Shown here: piece after piece, positions 52,290 to 60,478 of the stretch | Position numbering within the stretch: position 1 is the first letter of the stretch | How the letters are laid out: each line of letters starts with the position of its first letter | Made by a program: the position numbers and the translations under genes | The notes under the pieces: model-generated | Database searches by the model: none | The model's input: only the letters and a program-made list of their open reading frames with translations | Told to the model about the DNA's origin: nothing | Source of the DNA: Bradyrhizobium sp. ARR65 | GTDB lineage: Bacteria; Pseudomonadota; Alphaproteobacteria; Rhizobiales; Xanthobacteraceae | Assembly (NCBI RefSeq): GCF_000472385.1 | Contig: NZ_AWZU01000024.1 | Location: 60,575 to 124,574 of the forward strand | Length of the DNA stretch: 64,000 bases | Direction: 5' to 3'

Positions 52290-52660
52290 TCGGCAGCCTC
52301 CGGCAAGCTCACGATCGGGGGAATACGAGCAAGCGACTGCTTGCGAAAGATCTCGGGCCGCGACCGCCAGGGCACGATGCCGTCCGCGGCCGCCGCATAG
52401 GCCGCGGCGCCGGCGACCACGTCCCGCGCATTGGCATGCGACAGGCGGCCATATACATAAGACCAGCGGCCGGGTGCACTGAGCGCGACCGAACAGCCTT
52501 GGCTGCAGGCGGAAAGACACTCGACCGGCACGAGGTTGACGCCCTCAGGCACACCCGCCTCAAGGATGGCGTCGCGCAGCCGCGCGCCGGGTGTCGGCTC
52601 GCCCTCCGGTAGGGTTTGACCTGCGCGGCAGGTAATACAGACATGAAGCGTGACGGCCAT
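52286..52660 (-). CDS. DUF1636 Cys-rich (ferredoxin-like) protein
   Basis: ATG 52660 gives 124 residues, the first gene of the cobalamin operon, about 110 bases downstream of the riboswitch and overlapping cobW by four bases. C8 and C11 (CITC) plus C48, C52 and C56 (CLSACSQGC) suggest a thioredoxin-fold 2Fe-2S or metal-binding protein. DUF1636 genes frequently sit beside cobW and cobN, so a role in cobalt handling or chelatase electron supply is an inference from context. Its biochemical function is unknown to me. Confidence 0.82.
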   Translation of the reverse strand: MAVTLHVCITCRAGQTLPEGEPTPGARLRDAILEAGVPEGVNLVPVECLSACSQGCSVALSAPGRWSYVYGRLSHANARDVVAGAAAYAAAADGIVPWRSRPEIFRKQSLARIPPIVSLPEAAE

Positions 52661-52767
52661 CGCCTTCCCTTTACGTTCCGGCGGAGGCGATGAGGCGCAC
52701 GAACCAACGGCAGAGGGTTCGCTCCCCGTCGCGGAACACCCCGTCCGCCGGTCTTCGAAACACAAGC

Positions 52768-52962
52768 GCTGGCAGGTCTCCCGGCTTGCGGAGCAGGACT
52801 CTTGATCGGGTCCTCCGATCCCCGCCTTCCCGATTCTCGGGAAGAGAATCAGTGGCAATTGGGGACCTCTCCGGTCACGGTCGCGGGGGCGGCTGCGCTT
52901 CGGGCCAAATTTTTAACCCTATCGCATTCCCTCTTCGCCTGTCGTAGGACAGGAACCAGCGC
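52768..52962 (-). promoter_or_regulatory. Cobalamin (AdoCbl) riboswitch
   Basis: Read on the minus strand, this leader shows the class signature in order: GGTTCC (52957-52952), GAAGAGGGAATGCG, the GCAGCCGCCCCCGC core, GCCACTG, GGGAAGGCG, and the closing AGCCGGGAGACCTGCC (52786-52771). It precedes the DUF1636-cobW-cobN operon and should repress it when cobalamin is plentiful. No second copy was found for the divergent cobO gene. The remainder of 52661-53014 holds leader sequence and promoters. Confidence 0.93.
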
Positions 52963-53014
52963 GGGCGGAGCATTTGCTCAAGCGCGCCGCTTGTCAAGCC
53001 GAAGGAGTGAATCG

Positions 53015-53671
53015 GTGGCTTCGGAACATGATTTGGCCGAGAGTACGCAAGAAACCGTCGCCGGCGCCGACCTCGACGCGCGCCACGCTGCCAAGATGGC
53101 CAAGAAGAAAGCCGTCCGCGATCGCATGATGGCGGAGAAGAGCGGTGAGAAAGGTCTGATCATCGTTCACACCGGCGCAGGCAAGGGGAAATCCTCCTCC
53201 GCCTTCGGCATGATCGTGCGCTGCGTGGCGCATGGGTTGCCTTGCGCGGTCGTGCAGTTCATCAAGGGTGCGTGGGACACGGGCGAACGGCGGCTCCTCA
53301 CGGGCCATTTCGGCGAGCTATGCCAGTTCTACGCCATGGGCGAGGGCTTTACCTGGGAAACCCAGGACCGCGCCCGCGATATTGCCGCCGCGAAAGCAGG
53401 TTGGGAGAAGGCCAAGCAATTGATCGGCGATGAGCGGCTGCGCATGGTCGTGCTCGACGAGATCAACATCGCGCTGCGCTACGACTATCTCGACATCAGC
53501 GAAATCGTGGACTTCCTGCGTGATTCAAAGCCGCCGCTGACACATGTCGTGCTCACGGGGCGCAACGCCAAGCAGGAACTGATCGATCTCGCCGATCTCG
53601 TCACCGAGATGACGCTGGTGAAACATCCCTTCCGCTCCGGCATCAAGGCGCAGCCGGGCGTCGAGTTCTAG
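53015..53671 (+). CDS. cobO: Cob(I)yrinic acid a,c-diamide adenosyltransferase
   Basis: CobO transfers the 5'-deoxyadenosyl group from ATP to Co(I) corrin. The start is GTG at 53015, with AAGGAG seven bases upstream (53002-53007). The 218-residue protein has the P-loop HTGAGKGKSSSAFG at about 52-65, VQFIKGAWDTGE, and the conserved VLDEINIALRYDYLD. It is the BtuR/CobO type, unlike PduO. It is divergent from the main operon and seven bases before cobQ. Confidence 0.96.
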   Translation: MASEHDLAESTQETVAGADLDARHAAKMAKKKAVRDRMMAEKSGEKGLIIVHTGAGKGKSSSAFGMIVRCVAHGLPCAVVQFIKGAWDTGERRLLTGHFGELCQFYAMGEGFTWETQDRARDIAAAKAGWEKAKQLIGDERLRMVVLDEINIALRYDYLDISEIVDFLRDSKPPLTHVVLTGRNAKQELIDLADLVTEMTLVKHPFRSGIKAQPGVEF

Positions 53672-53678
53672 GCTTCGC

Positions 53679-55127
53679 ATGGCGCGCGCATTGATGATCC
53701 AGGGCGCGGGCTCCGATGTGGGCAAGTCGCTCATCGTCGCAGGGCTCGCGCGGGCAGCGAAGCGCCGCGGTTTGCGCGTGCGCCCCTTCAAGCCGCAGAA
53801 CATGTCGAACAACGCCGCGGTCACGACGGATGGTGGCGAGATTGGCCGCGCGCAGGCACTACAGGCGCTGGCCGCCGGGATCGATTCGCATACCGATATG
53901 AATCCGGTGCTGCTCAAGCCGGAAACCGATGTCGGCGCGCAGGTGATCGTGCAGGGCCGGCGCATTGCGACCTTGCGCGCGCGCGACTATGCCAGGCTGA
54001 AGCCTTCGCTGATGCCGGCAATAGTGGAGAGTTTTGGCCGGCTGAAGCAGGAGGCCGATCTGGTGCTGGTGGAAGGTGCCGGCAGCCCCGCGGAAGTCAA
54101 CCTGCGCGCCAACGACATTGCCAATATGGGCTTTGCGCGCCGCGCCGACGTTCCGGTCGTGCTGGTCGGCGACATCGACCGCGGCGGGGTGATCGCGCAG
54201 ATCGTCGGCATCAAGGCGGTGCTCGAACCCGACGATGCCACGATGATCTCAGGCTTCATCATCAACAAATTCCGCGGCGATCCGACCCTGTTCGATGACG
54301 GTTATAGACTGATCGAAGAGCGCACCGCCTGGCGCGGCTTCGGCGTCCTGCCCTATTTTGGCCGCGCAAGCGAGCTGCCGGCGGAAGATGCGCTCGGGCT
54401 TGCCGAGGCGCGCAAGCCGGGGCGTACAAAGATCGCGTTCCTGGCGCTGTCGCGCATCGCCAATTTCGACGATCTCGATCCGCTCAAGCTCGAGCCCGAA
54501 GTCGATCTCGTTATGGTGCGCCCTGGCGAAGCCATTCCAGGCGATGCAAAGCTCGTGATCCTGCCCGGAGCCAAATCGACGCGCGGCGATCTCGATTTCT
54601 TGCGCGCGCAAGGCTGGGACGTCGACCTGCTGGCGCATCATCGCCGCGGCGGCCATGTGCTCGGCATCTGCGGCGGCTATCAGATGCTCGGCAAAAGCGT
54701 CGCCGATCCCGAAGGCATCGAAGGGCCGGCCGGCGAGACGCCGGGGCTCGGATTGTTGGACGTCACCACCGTGATGACGCCGGAAAAGGCGCTCACCCGC
54801 GTCAAGGCCGTGCATGCGGCGACTGGTCAAGGGCTTGAGGCCTACGAAATCCATATCGGCCGCACCGAGGGTCCAGACCTCGCGCGGCCGTTTTCATTTG
54901 TCGGCGGTGCGCCGGAGGGCGCGGTCTCTGCCGATGGGCTCGTACACGGCACTTACCTACATGGCCTCTTTACAGCGGATGCATTCCGCCGTGCCTTTCT
55001 CGCAGGTCTCGGGATTGGGGCTTCAGGCGAACAGTACCGGGCACGAATCGAGAGCGCGCTGGACGCGCTGGCCGATCACATTGAACGTCATCTCGATATC
55101 GATGGTTTGCTACGGCTTGCGCGGTGA
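53679..55127 (+). CDS. cobQ: Cobyric acid synthase
   Basis: CobQ amidates side chains b, d, e and g of adenosylcobyrinate a,c-diamide with glutamine and ATP. The 482-residue protein has the N-terminal ATPase (IQGAGSDVGKSLIVAGLAR; KPQNMSNNAAVT) and C-terminal amidotransferase with the cysteine near residue 331 (LGICGGYQMLG) and GTYLHGLF near 427. It forms a plus-strand unit with cobO. Confidence 0.97.
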   Translation: MARALMIQGAGSDVGKSLIVAGLARAAKRRGLRVRPFKPQNMSNNAAVTTDGGEIGRAQALQALAAGIDSHTDMNPVLLKPETDVGAQVIVQGRRIATLRARDYARLKPSLMPAIVESFGRLKQEADLVLVEGAGSPAEVNLRANDIANMGFARRADVPVVLVGDIDRGGVIAQIVGIKAVLEPDDATMISGFIINKFRGDPTLFDDGYRLIEERTAWRGFGVLPYFGRASELPAEDALGLAEARKPGRTKIAFLALSRIANFDDLDPLKLEPEVDLVMVRPGEAIPGDAKLVILPGAKSTRGDLDFLRAQGWDVDLLAHHRRGGHVLGICGGYQMLGKSVADPEGIEGPAGETPGLGLLDVTTVMTPEKALTRVKAVHAATGQGLEAYEIHIGRTEGPDLARPFSFVGGAPEGAVSADGLVHGTYLHGLFTADAFRRAFLAGLGIGASGEQYRARIESALDALADHIERHLDIDGLLRLAR

Positions 55128-55162
55128 TGGCTCGATCATCTTGTATTCATCGCATCTCTCAC

Positions 55163-55203
55163 CGTCATGCTGGCTCGCTTCGCGAGCACCTCAGGGGGTG
55201 ACG
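55163..55203. repeat. Short palindromic intergenic element, family C-like
   Basis: CGTCATGCTGGCTCGCTTCGCGAGCACCTC ends in GGGGGTGACGG. GCTCGCTTCGCGAGC forms a tight hairpin. It lies between the convergent cobQ and cobD genes. Confidence 0.5.
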
Positions 55204-55244
55204 GGTCGGCTTGAGAGCCCGTTCGAGCTCAGACGTTCCACGCG

Positions 55245-56210
55245 TTAGCGCGCAAGCGCCGCGGAAAGTCGCTGCCATTCCGCCTCATCACCCGGCAAGC
55301 CAAGCCGCAGCCAGGACGGCCTATCTTTGAAAACCCGCGACCAGATGCGCGCGCGCGCGAGCCGCTCTTGAGCGAGCAGACCATCGCCAGTCTCATAAAG
55401 GCGGAACAGCGGCGTGCCGCCGAGAAGTGCCCACCCTGCCCCGCGCGCCAGCTCATCCAGGCGCGCGGCGTCCCGGACGAGGCGCGCACACGTCGCGTCC
55501 GCCCATTGCCGTTCCAACAGCGCGCGCTGGCCGATCTCGATGGCGACGCCCGAGACCGGCCACGGTCCCGACATGGCGGCGAGTGTCGCAATATCAGCCT
55601 CACACCCCAGTGCGAAACCGAGCCGTAAGCCGGCCAGGCCATAGAACTTCCCGAAGGAGCGCAGCACCAGAAGGCCGCGCCGTCCGGCGCGTGGCGCCAG
55701 CGAGAGTTGCGGCATCACGTCGACAAAGCTCTCATCGACAACAAGCCGGCCGACGCGCGGCGCCAGGGCCAACAATGTGCCTGGATCATGCCGGCGTCCA
55801 TCCGGATTGTTCGGATTAACAACGATGGCGAGATCGGCGCCAGCGAGCGCTTCGAGATCCGAGACACCCTCCACCTCCCAACCCGCCATCCGCAGCACGT
55901 GGCCAAACTCGCCATAGGTGGGGCTGAGAATTTTTGCGCAGCCGGGCGGGCCTAGCCGCGGCAATAGCTGGATCGCCGCTTGCGCGCCGGCCATCGCGAC
56001 CACGGGCGCGGTGGTGTCATACGCTTGCCGCGCGGCCTCGTGCAGCGATTCGATCTGGGCGCGCGAAGGCAGCGCGTTCCAAAGGTGCGGCGACAATTCC
56101 GGAATCGGATAGGGCAGACGATTGATCCCGGTGGAGAGATCGATCCAATCCGCGAGCTCGCCGCCGAAGCGCGCGCGCGCGACATCAAGATTCCCGCCGT
56201 GGTCGATCAT
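55245..56210 (-). CDS. cobD: L-threonine-O-3-phosphate decarboxylase (CobD; CobC in P. denitrificans)
   Basis: The PLP enzyme makes (R)-1-amino-2-propanol phosphate, the linker of the nucleotide loop. The 321-residue protein starts IDHGGNLDVARARFGGELADWIDLSTGIN, typical of the family. It has VNPNNPDG (131-138), the D159 region, and the PLP lysine K188 in RSFGKFYGLAGLRLG. It follows cbiB by ten bases on the same strand, so the two linker genes form one unit. Confidence 0.95.
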   Translation of the reverse strand: MIDHGGNLDVARARFGGELADWIDLSTGINRLPYPIPELSPHLWNALPSRAQIESLHEAARQAYDTTAPVVAMAGAQAAIQLLPRLGPPGCAKILSPTYGEFGHVLRMAGWEVEGVSDLEALAGADLAIVVNPNNPDGRRHDPGTLLALAPRVGRLVVDESFVDVMPQLSLAPRAGRRGLLVLRSFGKFYGLAGLRLGFALGCEADIATLAAMSGPWPVSGVAIEIGQRALLERQWADATCARLVRDAARLDELARGAGWALLGGTPLFRLYETGDGLLAQERLARARIWSRVFKDRPSWLRLGLPGDEAEWQRLSAALAR

Positions 56211-56220
56211 GCGAACAGGC

Positions 56221-57144
56221 TTACACCAAGGCGAGCACGACAAGAAGCCCCGCGACGCAGATCATGGCGCGAACATAGAGCCTTAAAGCGGAAGCAACAT
56301 CATCGGGTCGGGGATCGCGCGCGTCGCCGTTCAGCCAGGGTTCATCGGCAAGTACGCCGTGATAGACCCGCGGCCCGCACAGCCGCACGCCGAGGCCGCC
56401 TGCGACGGCCGCCTCCGGCCAACCCGCATTGATCGAGCGGTGATGGCGCGCATCCCGCGCCATACAGCCCAGCGCCTCCGCCGGCCGCGCGGAGAGCAGC
56501 GCAAACAGCAGAGCGGTTAGGCGCGCCGGCACGAGATTGGCGATATCGTCGATGCGCGCGGCGGCCCAACCGAACCATTCGTGCCGCTCATCGCGATGGC
56601 CGATCATGGAATCCAGCGTGTTGATCGCCTTGTAGGCGACGATACCGGGCAGCCCGAGCAGCGCCCCCCAGAAGATCGGCGCTACCACGCCATCGGAGGT
56701 GTTTTCCGCCAGGCTCTCGATCGTGGCCCGCGCGATCCCCGCCTCGTCCAGCCTGCTCGGATCGCGCCCCACGATCGTCGAGACGGCTTGCCGTGCGGCG
56801 CCGACATCACCGGCCTGCAACGGCCTTGCGACCGCGGCCACATGCTCTTGCAGCGAGCGCAGTGCAACGAAGGGCCAGGCGAGCACGCCCAACAGCAACA
56901 TCTGGCGCCAGCCGGGACCAATCGCAATCTGCAGCGCGAGCGCGAGCGCGCCGGCCAGACCGACGACGAAAAGCGCGGCGAAGACGCCCGCAATGCGTCG
57001 CATCCAGGGCGGGTCGTTGTCCCTGTTCCAGGACCTGTCCAGCGTGTCGATCAGCCGGCCGAGCCAGGTGACGGGGTGACCAATGCGCGTGTAGAGGCTG
57101 CCGGGCCAACCCAGCACGCCATCGATCGCCATTGCAACCAGCAT
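56221..57144 (-). CDS. cbiB: Adenosylcobinamide-phosphate synthase (CbiB; CobD in P. denitrificans)
   Basis: The inner-membrane enzyme joins aminopropanol (phosphate) to cobyric acid. ATG 57144 gives 307 residues; a TTG at 57162 with a G-rich upstream stretch is an alternative that adds six residues. Several hydrophobic helices are visible (about 50-75, 78-95, 290-307). The family core is intact: SLAENTSDGVVAPIFWGALLG, YKAINTLDSMIGHRDERH and WFGWAAARIDDIANLVPARL. It forms a minus-strand pair with cobD, divergent from cobU. Confidence 0.93.
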   Translation of the reverse strand: MLVAMAIDGVLGWPGSLYTRIGHPVTWLGRLIDTLDRSWNRDNDPPWMRRIAGVFAALFVVGLAGALALALQIAIGPGWRQMLLLGVLAWPFVALRSLQEHVAAVARPLQAGDVGAARQAVSTIVGRDPSRLDEAGIARATIESLAENTSDGVVAPIFWGALLGLPGIVAYKAINTLDSMIGHRDERHEWFGWAAARIDDIANLVPARLTALLFALLSARPAEALGCMARDARHHRSINAGWPEAAVAGGLGVRLCGPRVYHGVLADEPWLNGDARDPRPDDVASALRLYVRAMICVAGLLVVLALV

Positions 57145-57292
57145 TGCTCCCGCAAAACCCAATTCGGTCCCCCCGCATTGCCCCCCACTGATGCGCAAGA
57201 ATGCTCGGCTTCCGCAAGCCCCATGGCTCCGAATTAGGGCTTTGTCATCAGGGCAGGATTGGATTACTCCGATGGCGGACGCGGAGGGCCAG

Positions 57293-57796
57293 ATGCCAAT
57301 CATCCTCATCACCGGCGGTGCACGATCGGGCAAGAGCACGCGGGCAGAACAGCGCGCGCTCTCCTTCCCCGGCAAGCCGGTCTATATCGCCACCGCCGAA
57401 GCGCTGGATGAGGAGATGCGCGCGCGCATCGCAAGACACCGCGCCCGGCGCGGCAACGACTGGATCGAGCGCGAAGTACCGATCGAGCTGGCGGCTGCGC
57501 TCGATGAGTCCGACGGCGCCGGGGCGCGGCTGGTCGATTGCCTGACGCTATGGCTCTCCAATCTCATGCACGCGCAGCGCGATTGGCGCATCGAGGGCGA
57601 CAAGCTCTCGGCGGCCCTGTCGCGACAGCGCAGCCCGGTCGTGCTGGTGACCAATGAAGTGGGGCTAGGCATCGTGCCCGACAATGCGTTGGCGCGTGAA
57701 TTTCGCGACGCGGCCGGGCTCCTCAACCAAGTCATCGCCCGCGTTGCCGATGAGGTGGAGTTCGTCGTTGCCGGCTTGCCGATTCGGGTGAAATAG
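57293..57796 (+). CDS. cobU: Adenosylcobinamide kinase / adenosylcobinamide-phosphate guanylyltransferase
   Basis: CobU (CobP in P. denitrificans) phosphorylates adenosylcobinamide and converts it to the GDP form. ATG 57293 follows GGAGGG by four bases and gives 167 residues; ATG 57272 is possible but lacks a ribosome site. P-loop ITGGARSGKS (6-15), the guanylyl-accepting histidine region RIARHRARR, the conserved LVDCLTLWLSNL and VTNEVGLGIVPDNALAREFRD are all present. It precedes cobS by 13 bases. Confidence 0.96.
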   Translation: MPIILITGGARSGKSTRAEQRALSFPGKPVYIATAEALDEEMRARIARHRARRGNDWIEREVPIELAAALDESDGAGARLVDCLTLWLSNLMHAQRDWRIEGDKLSAALSRQRSPVVLVTNEVGLGIVPDNALAREFRDAAGLLNQVIARVADEVEFVVAGLPIRVK

Positions 57797-57809
57797 CGAG
57801 GCAGCGAGC

Positions 57810-58580
57810 ATGGAGCGCGAAGAGGGGCTGCGAAGTTTTGTCCAGGATTTGCGGATCGCCGTCACGCTTTGCACCCGACTGCCGGTCGGATCGCTCGTAT
57901 CGGTTGCGGGCGGCGAAGTGGCGCGGGCAAGCTGGGCCTTCCCGGTCGCCGGGCTGCTCGTCGGCCTGCTCGGGGCCGTGACCTATTGGCTCGCGAGCCG
58001 CCTGCACATCCCGCCGCAAGCCGCCTCAGTGCTGGCGCTTGCCGCAACCATCTCGTTCACCGGCGCGATGCATGAGGACGGGCTGGCCGACACCGCCGAC
58101 GGTTTTGGCGGCGGCAAGACGCGCGAGCGCAAGCTGGAGATCATGCGCGACAGCCGGATCGGCACGTTCGGCGCCTGCGCGCTCGGCGTGTCGCTGCTGT
58201 TGCGCTGGAGTGCGATCGCGAGCTTCGATGACTGGCATTCGGTGGCGATCGCGCTTGTGGTCGCGCACGGCGGAGGGCGTGCGGGGCTACCGGCCTTCAT
58301 GCGCTTCCTTCCGCTGGCGCGCCCGGACGGGCTTTCGAGCGGCGCCGGCCAGCCGCCGATACAGAGCGTTGTGATCGCGCTTGGCCTTGGCATCGTTGTG
58401 CTGCTGATCGGCTTTGGCACAGGCGCGATGCTGATCGGCTGCCTCGCCGTGGCGGCGATCGGGCTGCTGCTCGCGCGGCTCTCGCTTTCCCAGATCGGCG
58501 GCCAGACCGGCGACGTGATCGGCGCCTTCGAACAGATGGCCGAGGCCGCACTTCTCCTGACAGGCGCCGCACTGTTATAA
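57810..58580 (+). CDS. cobS: Adenosylcobinamide-GDP ribazoletransferase (cobalamin synthase)
   Basis: CobS (CobV in P. denitrificans) condenses AdoCbi-GDP with alpha-ribazole (phosphate) at the inner membrane. The 256-residue polytopic protein begins LRIAVTLCTRLPVG and has the metal-binding loop MHEDGLADTADGFGGGKTRERKLEIMRDSRIGTFG, with its conserved acidic residues. At least five hydrophobic segments are visible. It is followed after only seven bases by an AMP-dependent ligase gene. It is unrelated to the CobS chelatase subunit. Confidence 0.95.
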   Translation: MEREEGLRSFVQDLRIAVTLCTRLPVGSLVSVAGGEVARASWAFPVAGLLVGLLGAVTYWLASRLHIPPQAASVLALAATISFTGAMHEDGLADTADGFGGGKTRERKLEIMRDSRIGTFGACALGVSLLLRWSAIASFDDWHSVAIALVVAHGGGRAGLPAFMRFLPLARPDGLSSGAGQPPIQSVVIALGLGIVVLLIGFGTGAMLIGCLAVAAIGLLLARLSLSQIGGQTGDVIGAFEQMAEAALLLTGAALL

Positions 58581-58587
58581 ACGCCTC

Positions 58588-60174
58588 ATGCCGAGCGACC
58601 CTCCGTCCCTGACCGCGTTTTTGGAGAACGCCGCGCCCGCCGAACCGGCTTTCGTGTTCGACGGCAAAGCCGTTTCTCATGAGGATTTCGCGCAGCGCGT
58701 GGAACAAACGGTCGCCTGGCTGGGCGCGCAAGGCATCGTCCGCGGCGACGTGATCGCGGTATGGCTGGTCAATCGGCTGGAATGGCTGACCCTGTTGTTT
58801 GCCGCGGCAAAGCTCGGCGCGATCGTTGCCGCCGTCAACACGCGCTATCGCAGCGCCGAGGTCGCGCATCTGCTTGGCCTCTCAGGCGCAAAACTGCTCG
58901 TCACAGAGGCCTCGTTCCGCTCGATCGACTTTGCCGCGATCCTCGGTGGGATCGACAAAGCCGCCGTGCCGGAGCTTGCGCGCATTGCAGTGGTCGGCGC
59001 GGGAGAGCTGGAGAGCGCCTGGCCGTGCCTGCGCTTCGATGCGTTCGAGAGGTCGTACCCGGCAGCCCCATTGCCGCCACCGGATGTCGATGCGCCGGTG
59101 CTGCTTTACACCACCTCCGGCACGACCAGGGGACCCAAACTGGTCGCGCATTCGCAACGCACCCTCGCCAGCCATGCCCGCGCGGTCGCAACAGCACTCG
59201 CGCTGGTGCCGAAAAAACATTCGCTGCTAGCGATGCTGCCGTTCTGCGGAACTTTCGGCATGACCGGCGTGCTCGCCGCGTTCGCGGCCGGCATAACGGT
59301 CCATGTGCTCGATGCGTTCGAGCCGGCGGCGGCGCTGCGGGTGCTGGCGGAGGCCAGGATTACCCACAGCTTCGGCTCCGACGAGATGTTCCGCCGCATC
59401 CTGGCGCTGACCGACATGCCGCGTCCTTTCCCAAGCGCGCAGCTTTTCGGCTTTGCGGCGTTCCAGCCCGGCTGGCGCGAGTTCGCCGAAGCCGCTGAAG
59501 CGCGCGGGCTGCGGCTCTACGGGCTCTACGGCTCGAGCGAGCTGCAGGCGCTGTTCTCGATCGGCCGCAACGACGCGCCTTTCGCCGAGCGCATCGAGTG
59601 CGGCGGCTGGCCGATGTCGCCCGGCGCCATCGTCCGCGTGCGCGATCCGGAAAGCGGCGGGCTCGCCGCGCCCGGCATCTCCGGCGAACTCGAGATCAAA
59701 GCGCCCTCGGGCTTTCTCGGCTATTTCCGCAATCCGGCCGCCACGCGTGAGGCGATCACCACCGACGGATTCTTCCGCACCGGCGATATCGGCCGGCTGC
59801 GCGGCGACGGTTCGTTCATCTACGAGACGCGCGGCGGCGACGCCATGCGGCTCGGCGGCTTCCTGGTCGCTCCCGGCGAAATCGAGGACGAACTCAAGGC
59901 CTGCGCCGGGGTTGCGGACGCGCAGGTCGTCGAGGTCGAGATCGACGGCCAGCCCCGCTGCGCCGCCTTTGTCATTGCCGAGGACGATACGCCTCCGCAG
60001 CCGGAAGCTCTGACCGCGCGCTTGCGCGAGCGGCTGGCGGGCTACAAGGTTCCGGCCCGCATCTTCTTCATCGACGCCTTCCCTGTCACCGAAAGCGCCA
60101 ACGGCGTGAAGATCCAGCGCAACAAGCTGCGCGCGCTCGCCATGGAGCAAATCGCGAGCGCGCCATCGCGCTAA
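58588..60174 (+). CDS. AMP-dependent synthetase/acyl-CoA ligase
   Basis: The 528-residue adenylate-forming enzyme has LYTTSGTTRGPKLVAHS at about 172-188, GLYGSSELQALFS near 312, FFRTGDIGRLRGDG near 395, the hinge GGDAMRLGG and the catalytic lysine in NGVKIQRNKL near the C-terminus. It activates an unidentified carboxylate. ATG 58588 lies seven bases after the cobS stop, so co-transcription with cobU and cobS is likely, although no cobalamin step needs such a ligase. It may simply follow cobS by chance; a link to propionate or methylmalonate metabolism is speculative. Confidence 0.85.
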   Translation: MPSDPPSLTAFLENAAPAEPAFVFDGKAVSHEDFAQRVEQTVAWLGAQGIVRGDVIAVWLVNRLEWLTLLFAAAKLGAIVAAVNTRYRSAEVAHLLGLSGAKLLVTEASFRSIDFAAILGGIDKAAVPELARIAVVGAGELESAWPCLRFDAFERSYPAAPLPPPDVDAPVLLYTTSGTTRGPKLVAHSQRTLASHARAVATALALVPKKHSLLAMLPFCGTFGMTGVLAAFAAGITVHVLDAFEPAAALRVLAEARITHSFGSDEMFRRILALTDMPRPFPSAQLFGFAAFQPGWREFAEAAEARGLRLYGLYGSSELQALFSIGRNDAPFAERIECGGWPMSPGAIVRVRDPESGGLAAPGISGELEIKAPSGFLGYFRNPAATREAITTDGFFRTGDIGRLRGDGSFIYETRGGDAMRLGGFLVAPGEIEDELKACAGVADAQVVEVEIDGQPRCAAFVIAEDDTPPQPEALTARLRERLAGYKVPARIFFIDAFPVTESANGVKIQRNKLRALAMEQIASAPSR

Positions 60175-60226
60175 GGAACGTCGGCTGATCAAATTGCAGA
60201 GCCGGACGAGCGCCGTCAGCCACCCC

Positions 60227-60380
60227 GTCATTGCGAGGAGCAAAGCGACGACCCGCCGTCGCTCGCTGGGCGAGCTATGGCGAGGCGTGAAGTCCCGCCG
60301 AAGCGCCTTTGCGCGTAGGCGGAAGCAATCCAGACTGTACCCGCGGAGAAGTCTGGATGCCTCGCTTCGCCCGCAATGAC
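60227..60380. repeat. Palindromic intergenic element, family B
   Basis: CGTCATTGCGAGGAGCAAAGCGACG at the left matches GCTTCGCCCGCAATGACGG at the right in inverted orientation, with AATCCAGACTGTACCCGCGGAGAAGTCTGGATGC forming the inner stem. The flanks within 60175-60478 contain nothing else recognisable. It is the same family as the elements near 21718 and 30118. Confidence 0.78.
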
Positions 60381-60478
60381 GGCGGAGGTTGGCCGCCGCC
60401 CGAGGGTTCGCTCAGTTCGGCGATTGCTCCAAAGAGAAGGTGGCGCTGCCATTGAGGCGACTTGCCGGCTGGTGCTGT

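Noticed and set aside
52962..53014. Second cobalamin riboswitch for cobO on the plus strand
   Set aside because: The gap is too short and the conserved blocks are only on the minus strand.
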